Source: Pseudisothecium myosuroides (lineage: Eukaryota; Streptophyta; Bryopsida; Hypnales; Lembophyllaceae). From it: DNA of 64,000 nt. The stretch is from NCBI GenBank assembly GCA_951799445.1, contig OX637288.1, positions 9,736,501 through 9,800,500 on the forward strand, given 5' to 3'. A model generated the notes under the pieces. That model saw only the letters and a list, made by a program, of their open reading frames with translations, was not told where the DNA came from and made no database searches. This document shows positions 35,580-48,842 of the stretch, piece after piece. Every line of letters begins with the position of its first letter. Position 1 is the stretch's first letter. The translations under genes were made by a program, and so were the position numbers.

Positions 35580-36720
35580 CGCACCCAGTTTCAGGTGCGG
35601 TGACCTTCAGAGGTTATCACTTGTGTTTTGGCCTGCAACAAAGTTTAGCAATCTAACGACCTTCAATGTGGGAAACACGAGTCGGAACGAAGACTTCGTG
35701 AATTGCTCAAAGTTGGTGTACCTCAACTTGAGTTGGATCGACATTGGCATGGATATACCAGCAAGCATTCATAACCTGCAACAATTGCAGGTGCTGAACC
35801 TAAACCAATGCGTTCTTCGAAAGCCACAGTGATGTCTAGATTTGACGAGCTCCAGGAGCAGCGCGTTCTACCTCTTGGCTGGAGTTAAGCTTACTGGCCA
35901 GATGCCAGAGTCCATTCTTTCACTGCAGATGAAGCTTGAGCAATTGAAACCATTCGAAGCCAAAAACTTCACCACCAAACCGTCCATTCTTACCCTAAAA
36001 GTTCTGTGGTTAGTCTCAGACTTGGACGTCCTGGGGATGGCGCATGACCGAATGTGAGCCTGGGGGATCTTCGCCTGCACGGCGTGAATTTCTGACAGGG
36101 CTCTTGAAGATGACCAAGTTGAGGACTCAATCTCCATCTTGAGAGGTGCAACATCCTGGGCCTCATTCCCTGCCTTGGGAGTCTGACGCGTCTGGAATTT
36201 CTAAATCTGGGCAAACGCATGGGTACGAATCGTCTTGAAGGTCCTGTACCTCCATATCTTTGCTGGGGCAAGAACGTGATGTTGAAATTTCCAGCATTGT
36301 ATGGTTACAAATTGACTGGTACAATTTCAGAGACATATGGGCGCATATATGGCAATTGCATAAAACTTGGGCATAGTGCGATTGGATAGTAACGAGTTTG
36401 AGGGGTCTGTGCCGGCTGGCCGGAGGGGAGGCGCCAACTTGGTGAGGACGCTCATGAACGGAAACAATCTGAGTGGAAATATTGATGCAAGCATCGGAAA
36501 GGCAAAGTCTTGAATCTGCCAAGCAATCTGCTTTCGAAGACCATTCCTGAAGAGAGTGGGCAGACCAGATAGCTTGGTCAACTTCCAAGCGAACTTCAAC
36601 GAGCTCAGTGGCGCCCTCAGCCCTCTGCTGGGAAATTTGTCGAGCATCATACTGGAGCGACAAAATCGCACCCGGCAGATCCAGCGGGAGAAATGAAACT
36701 ATCAACCATCAGCAGCCACT
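35580..36720 (+). pseudogene. Leucine-rich-repeat receptor-type pseudogene fragment
   Basis: LRR-like coding pieces appear in successive frames interrupted by stops and frameshifts: CSKLVYLNLSWIDIGMDIP (about 35705), GVKLTGQMPESILSLQ (about 35880), IPCLGSLTRLEFLNLG and NRLEGPVPPYLCW (about 36160-36270), YKLTGTISETYG, NEFEGSVPAG, NNLSGNIDASIGK, and NELSGALSPLLGNLSS (about 36600). These match the LxxLxLxxNxLxGxIP plant extracellular LRR pattern. No kinase domain or intact frame remains. Confidence 0.75.
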
Positions 36721-37335
36721 ACACCAGTGTGCAGAACTCGTATTCGATGTTGGGCCCCAAATAGACAACCACACGGAGATTCTGGAACAATCGCCACTGC
36801 GCCAGTGTCTAGCAGTGTACTTCTCAAAGAAAGCTTGCTACCATATTGCCCTAGTGGACAATATTACGGAGTACTTCATAGCAGGTATGGAAAATTTTCG
36901 TTACCACTTTGACTGACTTCCATGAAGGAGTATTAATGGGAAATCAGCCGGCGATTCTGGAACACTCGCCATTGCGCCTGTTCCGCAAGTGCTTCCTAAG
37001 TTCCGTGCGTGTCTCCGCTACGTTAGGCTAGGGATGTTTAGCCCCCGCTCAGCCTGGATCGTAGAGGTTTAATTCGCCCTTGCGATGAATTCAGCTTCCG
37101 GAGCTGGACAGGCGAGAATCTATAGGGCTCACAATTAAGCGTACTTCCCTTCCTTGCGTTGCTCAGCTTCGTTCAAGATTGTTACCTTCTTTCTCCCCAA
37201 TTGAAAGGCGGCTCAAGTGCCATCAGTCAGTTGTGGAGTGAGGGAAGTGACCAGTCAATGGAATGTCGCAAACTGGGCATTTAAAGAAACAAACAACACA
37301 GGAAGCAGGCATGAAGAAGAAGAGCAGGGAATTAA
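36721..37335. other. Interval between LRR pseudogene and lipase gene
   Basis: No further gene recognised; probably the 3' UTR and terminator region of the minus-strand lipase plus degraded LRR-gene sequence. Confidence 0.45.
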
Positions 37336-40300
37336 TCACCCAATAAATGTGGCCAGACCTTGCATTAACAATACCCGAGCCGAAACAAGGAGAAGCATAC
37401 CAATGTGGACATGCTTGGAAGCAATCAATCTGCTATATCTACTCAATCGGTCCATTGTGGAGCCAGAGGTGATCGTGTTTCGGGGAGAGGAGATGCTGCG
37501 CCCATCCGCCACCAAGCTGCCAGATCTGCGCAACACCTGGTGCGTAGCGCCCATTCCCGAGCTCGCAGCTCCAATGGACCCACCCTCCCCAGTATTTACA
37601 CTATGTTCCGAGTCTGCCAACCCCTTCAAAACCACACCCTTGATGAATTCAGTTGTGAGAGAGGGCCACCACACAGTACTGCGCTTCGTCTTCGCAATAG
37701 TGCTTCGTCTCACATTCCTCAGCTCCTGCCTCAACACATAGTTCACCGCTTTGGAGTAGCTTCGAGGATCATGGTCCCGTGAAATGCCGCCCCCAGTGCC
37801 ATATGATGACCTGTCTCTGAGAATCTGCAGAGGGTGGGGGTTGTTGAGGAATGCTCTGTGTGCAGAGCGGAGTTCAATAGATTGCTCTGCCAACGTCTTT
37901 GAGTCCGACAAATCTCCTTTCGCCGAGCTTGGGTACATGAGGTCGTAGATCCCGCTCCCTACGGGAAGCAAAGGGTGCCCTGGTGATTGAGTTGGAGGTG
38001 GCTGAATCACACGCATGACACCCATAGGAGCATACAGTAATTTCTGCACACAAGACATCAGCGCATTCCAGTCATTAGCACTCGTTCAGAATCATGTAGG
38101 GCCTTAGTTATAATCATTTTGGATTGACAGTGAAAAATCAGTGAGAGATCAGTGGGATTACACTCAACCCTCTCTAATTGCACGCATCGAGTGGACAACT
38201 GGGCTCCTGGCACAAGAGTTCACAACTCGACATGTGGCTGTTGTCTAAACTGATGAGTGCACAACTAGACAGATTCTCAGGATATACTGGGAATATGGAA
38301 TTATAGAGAGTGCACTTAGTGAGGGTCAAGTGTATTATTCAGGGGGTGGGGTGGGGGGTGAATACCTGCTTGTTCAGACAACCGTAATTACGGAAAGTTC
38401 CATTGACGCGCTTCAAGACCTCAGCAATATGATCGGGATAATCACAAGTGAAGCTTCGGGGGACAATGTCTCGGTGCATGACGACCATCTGTACATGGTT
38501 TGGAGGGAGGCCTAACTGCTGCAGCAAGTAGTCCCCGCCACAGAATACATATGGGGACCCAAATGTGGTAACAGGCAACAAGGAGCTCAAAGGTGCAGTG
38601 TCGCGAACTCGAAGAAGGATAGAAAGAAGAACCGCTAAGCTACCCCCTAGCGAATGGCCAGTAAAACGAAATTGGGCTGCACTACCATACTTCTGGACAT
38701 GTTCCAGCACATGAGGTAACACCTCCTCGTACAGCCCCTTTGCTGCCTCGTAGATACCACGGTGTACCATAACCCCTAACTTTGGATCTTCAAATTGCAT
38801 TGGCTCAAAAAGAAGATTGGCGTGCCATGATGCTTTAGTCTCAGAGCCCTGCACTCACCATGACTTTCAGTGAGAATTTTTCTTTATTGAACCTGAGCAG
38901 AAGATCAATCTCCGCATAAACCAATGAGATTATGAAGAAGGAGCCATTTCCGAAGGCAGGTACAAAAACAATGAATCGCTACAGTAACATACGAGTGCAG
39001 GAGAATCATAAGAAAACATTGAATAATTTCAGCATACCTGAATGACAATGTTGCGTGTCTTTGAAAGCTCATCATCACAGATGTACCACTCACAGGGGCA
39101 GCTACGCGAGGACTGCACATCTGTTGGCTTCGCCTCCTTGCTACCTGCTGGTATTAAACTGGTGTCCGCAGTTTCTTTCGTATCGTCAGATTCTTCAAGT
39201 TTTGATTTGCACTCCATGCACATTTCATCTGTGTCATCCGCCAGCATCACCTTGCATGGCGAAGACCCTATTTGATAAGCAGTCGACTCTGAGGGAATTT
39301 TAGACCTTTTCATGAACGAATATCTACTTGTCGGCTGTTCAACATCAACTTCCTCATTTACGCTACTCGCTTCTGAATTCGACAACGTATCTTCCGGCTC
39401 TTGAATTCGTGCATTTTCTTTGCCAGCTGCTTCATCTTCAGCTGCCTTCTTTCTTGCTGCCTCCTCCATTGCAGCCTTCTCTTCGGCAGCTCTTATGTGC
39501 ACGGATGATGTGATAAATCGCAAACCGTGGTGCCGGAATAGATCTCCTGGCTATACCTCAAAACAAACAGAGAACAAAATGCATCAGAACACATTAACAT
39601 CTGTGGAACATCAAACATCACTCCCAACATATTGATTAAAACGCTTACAAGAAAACAAATAATATCCTCTACCTTGTGTGATAGGTTGATAATCCCAAGC
39701 ATAGCACAAACGTCACCAAAAAAAACTCAAGCAAAATTCTTATCTCGGTGTTTAGGTAGAAAACGAAGCTCACTCACCTTGATAGAAGGAATCCCATAGG
39801 CTAAAGTAGAAAGAAAGGACAGCTGAGAGACAGTCTTGAGTTCCGCAACCGGAACAGAATGCAGGAATTTCGAAAACGACTCCCGGTTATGGACAATCTT
39901 GACATGAGCAATTTCATTCGTGTCCTCTTCACCACCTGTAGCGGTCTTATCCTCCTCGGTATCCACAGAGCACTCCTCACACACACAATTCACCGAGTCA
40001 CCACTCCCCTCCCCTCCAACGGACTCGACAACGTCACGGCCTTCCTCTGTCGTTTCCTTGCCCTCCTCTTCCAACACCGTTTGTTTCGGACTCTGCTTCC
40101 TAGGAGCTTTCGTATTGAACTGTCGGATGTTCCACAATGGCCTGAATCTCATAAAGTTGTGTAGCCAACTCTTGGCAATCTCAGCCTCCGTTTTGGCGAG
40201 CTCATCGACCGTCGGCACCTCTGCGACGGTATCATCTGGTTTGATACTCGCGACCTCCAGAGCACTGAGCTCCGTGGGCGACGATTGCAAAGTGGACAAA

Positions 40301-40665
40301 ACCTCGTGCACGGTCCGCTTCTCCTCATCGCTCAATGTCAAGTTCGTGACGTCGTCATGGGCGGACGACAATGCTAACGACGCCACGTCCCTCGCCACAT
40401 TTATGGTGGTGCTCACGTCTTTCTTGCCGACCTTGAACCAAGGAAACTTGAGAGGAAAAGCCGGGAGCGGCACGAAGGGCGACGCTTGCGGATCGACCGA
40501 ACGGTTAGCACTCGCTGCGACGGTCGTAGAAGCCTTCGTAGAATTGCTCTCCGTAGGCGACGTCAGAAGCTTCTGCGACCGCGCTTTCTCCGATGGCTCC
40601 CCGGATTTCTGCGACCTTCGGGGACCGGGGAAAGGTACAGCTGCCCTCACCAACAACACTTCCAT
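37336..40665 (-). CDS. Class 3 lipase, plastid lipase (PLIP)-like phospholipase A1
   Basis: Four phase-0 exons, 40665-39778, 39550-39038, 38848-38366 and 38043-37336, give 863 aa. The sequence follows the plant PLIP family: [67 protein letters not shown], nucleophile GHSLGG (Ser533), and [12 protein letters not shown] with the likely acid Asp594. Known PLIPs release acyl groups from plastid membrane lipids. The long N-terminus (about 290 residues, Ser/Thr-rich) could include a plastid transit peptide; exon 2 starts with an Ala/Glu-rich stretch ([19 protein letters not shown]) likely forming a helix or coiled coil. The protein is longer than typical flowering-plant PLIPs. ATG 40665 is the first in-frame ATG. 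The catalytic His is not assigned. Confidence 0.92.
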
Positions 40666-41880
40666 CTCGATCCCAAAGAACTCCAAAGTTTGCACTCAAG
40701 GATTACCGTTAAGCACTTTCGTCAATATAACGGCCAATACCTCCGTCCAATCAATCGCGGTCAATACCTCCACTATGAGTGCAATCGCACTATCAACCTT
40801 GCAAGAAAGAGCGACCACCCCTTCGCATACCCCGATCTCCCTCAGACCAACGCAAATGCGTTCCAAGCAGCTTCGACAAAAAAAGAGAACCTCTATAGAT
40901 CGAATCAGGGCACAAACAACTACAAAACTCTCCCTTAAGCAATACCGTTACGCCTTTCGTCAATACATAACGGGCAATCAAACTCTGTTCTCTCAATCGC
41001 GCCACATCTCCACCAAGACTGCGATCGAACTGTGATCGAACTGCGGTACGTTAATTCTCAATCAAAAAAATCGCTAAGAGTCCGAACGTACACAATAATA
41101 TCAAAGCTCACAAGACACGTACAAGCACCTCTTCGTAGTACGTACACAACTCTGTTCCCCCTCCGGCAAGCCAGTACGTTCCAGGCAGCTTCGCCAAGAA
41201 AACCTTCAACAGATCGAATCAAAGCACAGTGTGAGTAGTACGTCAGACGATATACATCCCTCAGTCCTTGCCACGCTCCTGGCCGACCTACGTTAAGACG
41301 CAATGACTCCCTGCCGTGGTGCCCCTACCAACCAACGCCACCACTCCACTCCGTCCATTCGCGGATTCACCCGACCTCACGACGTACTACAGACTCCATT
41401 CACTGCGGTAATAACAAGTTGGCAACCAATCGGCACACCAGCCCGGCGTCGGACACAGGCAATCAAACCAACATTCTCACTATTCGGCGGCCTTGACCTA
41501 GCAAGCGCAGCTCCTTCCATCAATGATGCGCGGCAGAGAAATTAAAAACTCAAATTAAAAGGACGTTACGGAGTCGTTGGAATCCGAGAAAAGTTCTAAC
41601 TTACCCCGTGTCTGTCGTCTTCCGTGAAGTGAATCGATGGCGATGATCAATGTTCTTCGGCGAATGATTCTGTCAGTGCGATTTCGGAAGACGACGACGA
41701 CGGAGGGAGCAGTGGTGAAGGAGCGCAAATCGGGACGGAGGAGGGAGAAGACGCGGAACTGACAGAAAGAGGGTGGCGGGCGAGAACACTGGGTGGGGTT
41801 CACTTTCCGACCCGCGTGAGGGCCGGTTGGGAAGTCCGCACGGTACCTACGAACGTGTAGGTAAGTTAACTTTCAAGCTA
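40666..41880 (-). promoter_or_regulatory. Upstream and leader region of the PLIP-like gene
   Basis: Moderately GC-rich, with two related blocks (about 40860-40920 and 41180-41230, sharing ACGTTCCAGGCAGCTTCG / GTTCCAAGCAGCTTCG and AGATCGAATCA), a diverged tandem duplication. Could contain 5' UTR introns. No separate gene is supported. Confidence 0.35.
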
Positions 41881-44258
41881 CTGTACCGGAATCAATGGAT
41901 GAGAAATGGTAGATGAGAAATCGTGGATGAGAAAGGACTCATAGTGACTGTTCGTCGTGGGTGGATGAATGCAATTCTTAAACTCCTCCATTTGAATACA
42001 GTCTTGATATGGGAAATATCATGTCGAGCTACATGAGTGGCAAGGAATGTTATTTCTCATAAAATAACTCTACTTTCACCTTATTGGATATAACCATAAT
42101 CCCTGTAGAATCCAGGGAAGCTTGCAGGTCCTTCTAGAGACATTATGCAAGGATCAAATGTTTATACAATGGCTCACAAGTTCCAATTGAAGATGGTCTA
42201 CAATAAATAGAGCCCCGATTTATAAGAAACAAAGGATCCACATTTATAAGGTTTCAAAATGTTATGACCTTGATGGATGAATCTATATTCAATCGAGGCC
42301 AGGGGCAAAAAAAGAGGCTTTGCAGTTCTAAACCCTAAACCCACATCACGGAAAATAGCATGCATCTCCTCATCTAATGAAAGTTTTTCTAAACTCTAGT
42401 GAGGTTTCGATTTTATTTAGTGAAAATTTGCTAAAAGTGATACCAAAAATCTTCAGGAAATTATGTACAGACAGATTCAAGTTTTCTCACTTGATGAAAC
42501 TGTCGGAATGACAAACTGAAGGTGTTGACCATGGATGAAAGATGAAAAACAATACTATAATGAAGAATCAGTTATTATTCATCTAAAAGAACATACATTC
42601 ATCCCAAGATGAGTTCACTTGTAATACTCTCCACAGTTTGAAGAAATTCAGTTCAACGTTGGTCGCCTGCCCAATAAATGACATCATATTAAACCCTGAT
42701 TGGTGAGGCCCACAGTACGCGGCGTGTCGATGGATGAGAAATAACGGATGAGAACCAGAGACCAAAAAAAGCGCGGCTAGATGGAGCGCAGCTAGATGGA
42801 TGCCACGTGGAGGGCGTTAACTACAACGTCACCGACGCATGATTTCTACACTGTCGCCCTTTTCTGAAGTCATCCTTGACATGAAAGTTTCACGCACTGG
42901 TAAACGATGTGCTTGGTTTTTTTTTTTTTTTTTTTTTTAATTTAAAATATTAACATTTAAATTTTTAAATTTTTAAATTTTTTTAATGGCAAGTGCATGG
43001 AAATTGTGGGTTGAGTAATGTGGAGCATGTTATTTTCCTTTTCACCTTTTGATCCTTTTCACACTTTTTCTCTTTGGGAAGCAAGCAATATGTGTCGGAT
43101 CTGGGGGGGAGGGGTGGGGGTCACACTTTTAAATTTATTTAATTTTGTATGGATTGCTTGCTCGAGTTGAAGTGGCTGGCCAATGCAAGATCTACCAGCA
43201 TTATTTGACACAATGCTGGAATTGCAGTGGAAGGTGAAAAAGAAGAAGAAAAAATGTATAAAAAATAAGTTTTTGTACCCACGTGAATGAGTGAAGTGTT
43301 TGTCTAGTGGGGGTAGTTGTGTTTTTCTTGTCACATGGGAAGTGAAATATTTTGCCGTCAAACTGAATATGACATGTTTGACTAATTGTAGATTGAAGGG
43401 TCCCTATAACTTAGGGTTGCTTTAGACTATGGTGGAGAAGTGCACCGGTCAAGAATTGTAGGGAAATGATTAGAGCTATATGATTGGAGGAAATTTTGTT
43501 TTGAATCAATAAATTGGGTTTACACTATGGCCAAAACTAGCTTGTCAGGTGGAGAATTTCAAACATGGATGAAAAAATGACATGGCTACCTATGTGACAA
43601 TACTTTTTGTAAGGAGAGTTTTTCGGAAGTAAAGTTTCTTGAGCAGCCTCACACACACCTCTCAAACAAGAAACTTGGCCTCCATAAATCTCCAACATCA
43701 TTTATTGTCTTTCCTCTTTGATTTGTGAAGTTGTCCGGAAGACTTCTCTTCTTGGTGTTTACACTACAATTGGTCAAGACTTCTTATATGGCATTATTTT
43801 ATTGTCTTTTTCATCCCACCGCTTTGCCTCAAATAACCATGTCTTGGCCAAAACTTCTTAGCTCGCTGGTGTAGTTCTCCACCAAGTATAAAGAGTATAA
43901 AGAGAGTCCAATTATCTTAAGTCTAAGGTTGTTTTGGTGAAAAATAATTAAAAGCTTCAAAGTCGAATGATTTTGGAAATTAATCATTCACTTTGCCAAA
44001 TCTAAAAAAAATTAAATGCAAAATATTGGAAAAGGCATTATTTTGTACTATTTGATCCTAAGGGATGTTGACTAAATAATGAAGGATCCAAATTCATTCT
44101 TCTAATTTTACATCAAAGCATAGACACTATGAAAAGTAGTGAGTTCGTTGAAAGACATGACCATCGCAATGAAGAAAATGTGTTCAACTTCCAAGATTAT
44201 TTGAAGGGTTGCTAAAAATTAAGGAAAAATATTTTATGACTGCCAAATAATTTATTAA
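41881..44258. other. Gene-free interval
   Basis: Short repeats of ATGGATGAGAAAT near 41895-41935 and again at 42730; a T-tract at about 42918-42940 followed by AT-rich palindromic runs. No gene recognised. Confidence 0.5.
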
Positions 44259-44978
44259 CCCCTAATTGACTAAGGAATGTTTGGGGGCTTGTATCAATTT
44301 TATACAGACAATTTCAATTTCAATTTTTTGATCCTATGGTTTGGATTTTGCACATAATTGCACACCGGGATTGTCTTGAATGTAAGAAAATTTTCATTGA
44401 ATTTGGATTAATGGTTACAAAGTTGATCCAATTTAGTCTTTTCATTCTCAAACCAGGCACTTTGAGCAACAAGAAAACCTTTTTGTATTTGATTTTATCT
44501 TCAATTTTTTTCAAAAATCCTCAATTAAATTTCAAAAAAAACTCATTAAATTGAAAAGGCTGTGAGATACATACATTTTGGCTAAAAAAATTTGGACAAT
44601 GAACTAAGGAAGTGCAAAGTGATGGAAAAAAAATTCTCAAAATTTCAAGGTAAATATCTTACAAGCAATGAGTTTTTTCACTTTGAAATTTTGACATAAT
44701 GTACTTGAATGAGTTCTCTACATGATTTTCTAGTCGGATTAGAAACCTTAGTTATTTATAATTTATTTCCTTAAGTTGCCCGAGTTGAGATTGAAACAAC
44801 AATTCACCTCATAATTCTTCAACTAATTATTCAAATTCAAGGCACAAATTAGTGCACTAGAAAGCTAGCAACATGACACACATTCTTGTAAAAATAATTT
44901 TGATTTTTAATAAGAAACTACAATGGCTTGCATCAAAAATGCAAAAGCTTAATAAGGTCTTTTTCAATCATTTAGGGG
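44259..44978. mobile_element. TTAA-flanked element, copy H (720 bp)
   Basis: Begins CCCCTAATTGACTAAGG after TTAA (44255-44258) and ends CAATCATTTAGGGG before TTAA (44979-44982). AT-rich, no credible ORF. Confidence 0.8.
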
Positions 44979-45344
44979 TTAATAAAAAATGAATTGCCAA
45001 ACCAATTCTTGCAATTTTAAATAATTATTCAGCAAAACAGTGCCAAAGGTGATCTCAGGCTATAAAGTCTAAGGATTGAATTGAATGTTTTCGTAGAGAA
45101 AGAAGTGATTGAAGTTTTCTAAGGCATACAAGGATAATTCTTCATATATTTTTTTAGTCTTCAACACTGCTTTTGGGTTTAAGGCCATATGGTATATTCT
45201 CCATTGTTATGAGCAACTCCGTGTGTGTTCTGTTGCAACCCTTTCCTCACCATTAATTGTTGCATCAGTGGAATCCAATGTTATGCAATACAATTACTAT
45301 CAATTCAAAGGTGAGCTTCATTTTATTACAATATAGTATACCTT

Positions 45345-45497
45345 ACGTGAAGGTCAGATTCAGCATAAATTAGGTCATGTTTGTAATAAAGTGCCACAAG
45401 TCATTTTGTGAATGGTGTGAGGTGACATGGACCTCTAGGAATCTAACATGGAAACTCAATTTTGGCATCTCAGTGCCGAATCACTAAGCCTTCACGT
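45345..45497. mobile_element. Short inverted-repeat insertion, family S
   Basis: ACGTGAAGG ... CCTTCACGT forms a 9-bp perfect inverted terminus; the corresponding site in the right arm (about 50878-50890) lacks it. Interior blocks match 23457-23575 and 54225-54330 in inverted orientation. Exact target duplication is unclear. Confidence 0.6.
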
Positions 45498-45772
45498 ACA
45501 GTATTGTAATAATGGAGATCATAATGTAATGTATACATAGATTGAATTTATATAAGGTGGGCACCCAAAAACGGAATTTTTTGCCATTGTGCCTGGTTAT
45601 CATTATAAAATTGGTCAAATTTTCATGTTTTCTTGTTGGCAAGTGAAAAGAGGTTCCAACTCACCAATGAACACAAAATTTTGATAGCATAATTATGCAA
45701 AAGCCATAAGGGGTCAAGATTTTTTTGATAGAGGTTCCAAAATTGATTCTTTCACATACATCCGTACCTGAA

Positions 45773-46701
45773 CCCCTAAAGGACCGTTGTCCCTTCGGGG
45801 GACAAATGCGTTTTTGGGTAGGTACCTACGGGCTGAAATTTTGTCGTGATTTTTTGAAACTTTTTTTGGAGATAGAAAAACTGATGAGCTTTGTGGGAAT
45901 ATAATTTTTTTCACAATCGGTGCTCGGGAATAAAAGTTATGACCAAATAAGCTCAAAACAAGGGACGCGGGGCAGCTCGGGCAGCAAAAGAAAAATGGAC
46001 AAAAATTTGAATTTTTTTTTTAATATTTTTTTTCTCATAGATTATATTTTTGCCTATCTGGAAAGCTTTGATTCATTTCATTTGGATATGTTATGAGAAA
46101 GTTATGGACATTCTTGTTTTTCGGGCAGTTAGAGCATCTTCTTGAAAAAAATAACTTGTAGGATTCATTTCTGAATGCAATTTTTCATATTTTTCAATTT
46201 TTTTTTTGCGTGGTTTATATTACTTGCTAGAACAATCTCACCATTGGAATTAGTGCAATTTAATTCCATTTAAAATATATGAATATTTTAGATTTTCCTT
46301 CTATCTCATACCTACTTCTACTTAACAATTTTTTTAAGAATGATAATTAAGTTTTTTTTTAATTTTAATTTTTTTCCTAGACTCTCAAATCAATTCTCTA
46401 TAAAGATTTAAAGCTCAAAACGCTGTAGTGCAAAAATTTTAAGTTAAAAATGTTCAAAGTCAAAAAATCCAGTCCCGCAATGTGCTGAAAAACTTGTTTT
46501 TTTCACTTTAAATGCAGATATCTTGCAATCTGTGCGGTCAAAAATTCTGAAATTTTTTCGACACACTCTCATACTAGTTAGGTGTCAGATCCTACGATTA
46601 GATGTGGAAAAAAAACAATTTTCAATTTTTTTTACTTTTTGCTATAGAAATGGCAGTTTTGAGTGTTTTTTGGCAGAAAAAAAGCCTTGGTCCTTTAGGG
46701 G
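45773..46701. mobile_element. TTAA-flanked element, copy B (929 bp)
   Basis: Begins CCCCTAAAGGACCGTTG after TGAA (one mismatch to TTAA) and ends TTGGTCCTTTAGGGG before TTAA (46702-46705). The right palindrome arm has the uninserted site TACATTAAATTAG near 50585-50600 with a single TTAA. Interior nearly parallels copy C and, inverted, E and I. Confidence 0.9.
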
Positions 46702-46991
46702 TTAAGTTAAGTTTGTTTTTTGTTTGTTTGTTACAGTGAGATCTCTAAAACCGCATGTGTCCCTCGGTTTACATTCATGGTACCACTGGAAAGCTCTTTG
46801 CGAGGAGGGATGCACGGACTTTGTTTTGTGGCGTTTTAGACAGACAATGTGAAAATTATAGATTTTTGAGTTCCTTTTGGATCTCAAATTATCCTGAAAA
46901 CTATAGATCTTTTGCTCACTTCTTTGACATGTCCCTTTTATTTTTGGCTTATGCTTTAATTGTCTTTTACTTTATAGTGTAGTTCCTTTAA

Positions 46992-47924
46992 CCCCTAAAG
47001 GACCATTGTCCCTACAGGGGACAAATGCGTTTTCGGGCAGGTACCTACGGGCTGAAATTTTCTCCTGATTTTTTGAAACTTTTTTTGGAGGTAGAAAAAC
47101 TGATTAGCTTCAAGGAAATATAATTTTTTTCACAATCGGTGCCCGGGAAAAAAAGTTATGACCATATAAGCTCAAAACAGGCTACAGGGGGCAGCTCGGG
47201 CAGCAAAAAAAAAGGGACAAAAATTTGAATTTTTTTTTTAAATATTTTTTTTCTCATAGATTATATTTTTGGCTTTCCGGAAAGCTTTGATTCATTTCAT
47301 TTGGATATGTTATGAGAAAGTTATGGACATTCTTGTTTTTCGGGCAGTCAAAGCATCTTCTTGAAAAAAATAACTTTGGGATTCATTTCTGAATGCAATT
47401 TTTCAAATTTTTCAAATTTTTTTTTTTGGGATGGTCTGATTTACTTGTTAGAACAATCTCACCATTGGGATTAGTGCATTTTAATTCCATCTAAAATATA
47501 TGAATGTTTTAGATTTTCCTTCTATCTTGTACCTACATCTACTTAACAATTTTTTTAAGAATGATAATTAAGTTTTTTTTCAATATTATTTTTTTTCTAG
47601 ACTCTCAACTCAATTCTCCACTATATAAAATAAAAGCTCAAAACTCTGTAGTGAAAAAATTTTAAGTTAAAAATGTTTAAAGTCAAAATATCTAGTCCCG
47701 CATTGTGCTGAAAAACTTGTTTTTTTCACTTTAAATGCAAATATCTTGCAATCTGTGCGGTCAAAAATTCTAAAAAAAATTCCACACATTATTATACTAG
47801 TTAGGTGTAAGATCCTACGGTTGGATGTGAAAAAAAAACATTTTTCAAATTTTTTTACTCTTTGCTATAGAAATGGCAGTTTTCAGTGTTTTTTGGAAGA
47901 AAAAAGGCCTTGGTCCTTTAGGGG
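46992..47924. mobile_element. TTAA-flanked element, copy C (933 bp)
   Basis: Begins CCCCTAAAGGACCATTG after TTAA (46988-46991) and ends TTGGTCCTTTAGGGG before TTAA (47925-47928). Aligns over its whole length with B. The block TTTTGGCTTATGCTTTAATT occurs on both sides (about 46938 and 47930), whereas the other palindrome arm has it once. Confidence 0.9.
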
Positions 47925-48102
47925 TTAACTTTTGGCTTATGCTTTAATTATCTTTTACTTTGTAATAATGTTACTAACCTTGGTAGTATATAAAGAGATG
48001 TCTAGGCATGTTAAGCAAGGTACTTTGTTTGTTTTGTTTTTGCACTTTCTATATGGCATCTAGACATTGAGGGAGTGTTAAATACGTACTATATGTGTAA
48101 AG

Positions 48103-48842
48103 GGGAGATTGTAATATGTGTAGCGTCGTCTGATAGTGTTGCACTCCTCTTTGATGGTGGATGAATAGCCCATTCAACCTTCATACTTCCTATTGAAATC
48201 AACAAAGATTTAACATTTGCAATTGATAAAATGTCAAATTGCTCAAATCTTCTACACGAGGCATCATTGATCATTTGGAATGAAGTTCCTATACAACACC
48301 GTTTTTGTCCAAAGGCAATTGACTATACATTGTGTGACCTTTGTGACAATGATAGGGTTCTTTTAGAGGTATGATTGTAGTTCTTGGAGGTGATTTTTTT
48401 ATCAAATTCTAATAGTTATTGTAATAGGTTCAATAGCACCAATAGTAGCTGCTTCACTTCAAAGATCAATGGCAAGTGTGGCCAAAAATGCACATATTGA
48501 GGTTCCAACAAAATAAGCGCTTGACTACAACTTCTTTAAAAAATCAAAAATTTGCAAATTGGGTACTTGAAGTTGGAAGTGGTCAAATTCCAATTGATCC
48601 AAATGGTTGCAGTCTACTACCTAAACAAATAGTAATTGATCAAGGAATGGTATCCCTCATCAAGAATTTTATAGTGGTATACATAATATTCCCTTACAAA
48701 ATGATGAATATTTTAAAGAACGAATCACCTTAGCCACTCAAAATGAGGTTGTTGACAATATCAACAAAGAAGTCATTCAAATAATTTTAGAGGTGTCTCA
48801 AACATTCTTGAGTACATATATTTCACTTTTAGAGGTTGGTTT
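48103..48842 (+). pseudogene. Helitron helicase fragment, left arm
   Basis: Plus-strand remnants of the Pif1-like helicase of Helitron Rep/helicase proteins: SLIIWNEV-like segment near 48265-48290, then FANWVLEVGSGQIP (about 48555-48600) and ATQNEVVDNINKEVI (about 48735-48780). Several frameshifts; no Rep (HUH) domain is present. Confidence 0.75.

Noticed and set aside
36727..37782. Plus-strand ORFs downstream of the LRR pseudogene
   Set aside because: Those after 37336 are antisense to PLIP exon 4; the earlier ones are short and lack LRR pattern or any other domain.
39920..41035. 371-codon plus-strand ORF
   Set aside because: It is antisense to PLIP exon 1 and its upstream region; Ser/Thr-rich composition mirrors the coding strand and no family signature is present.
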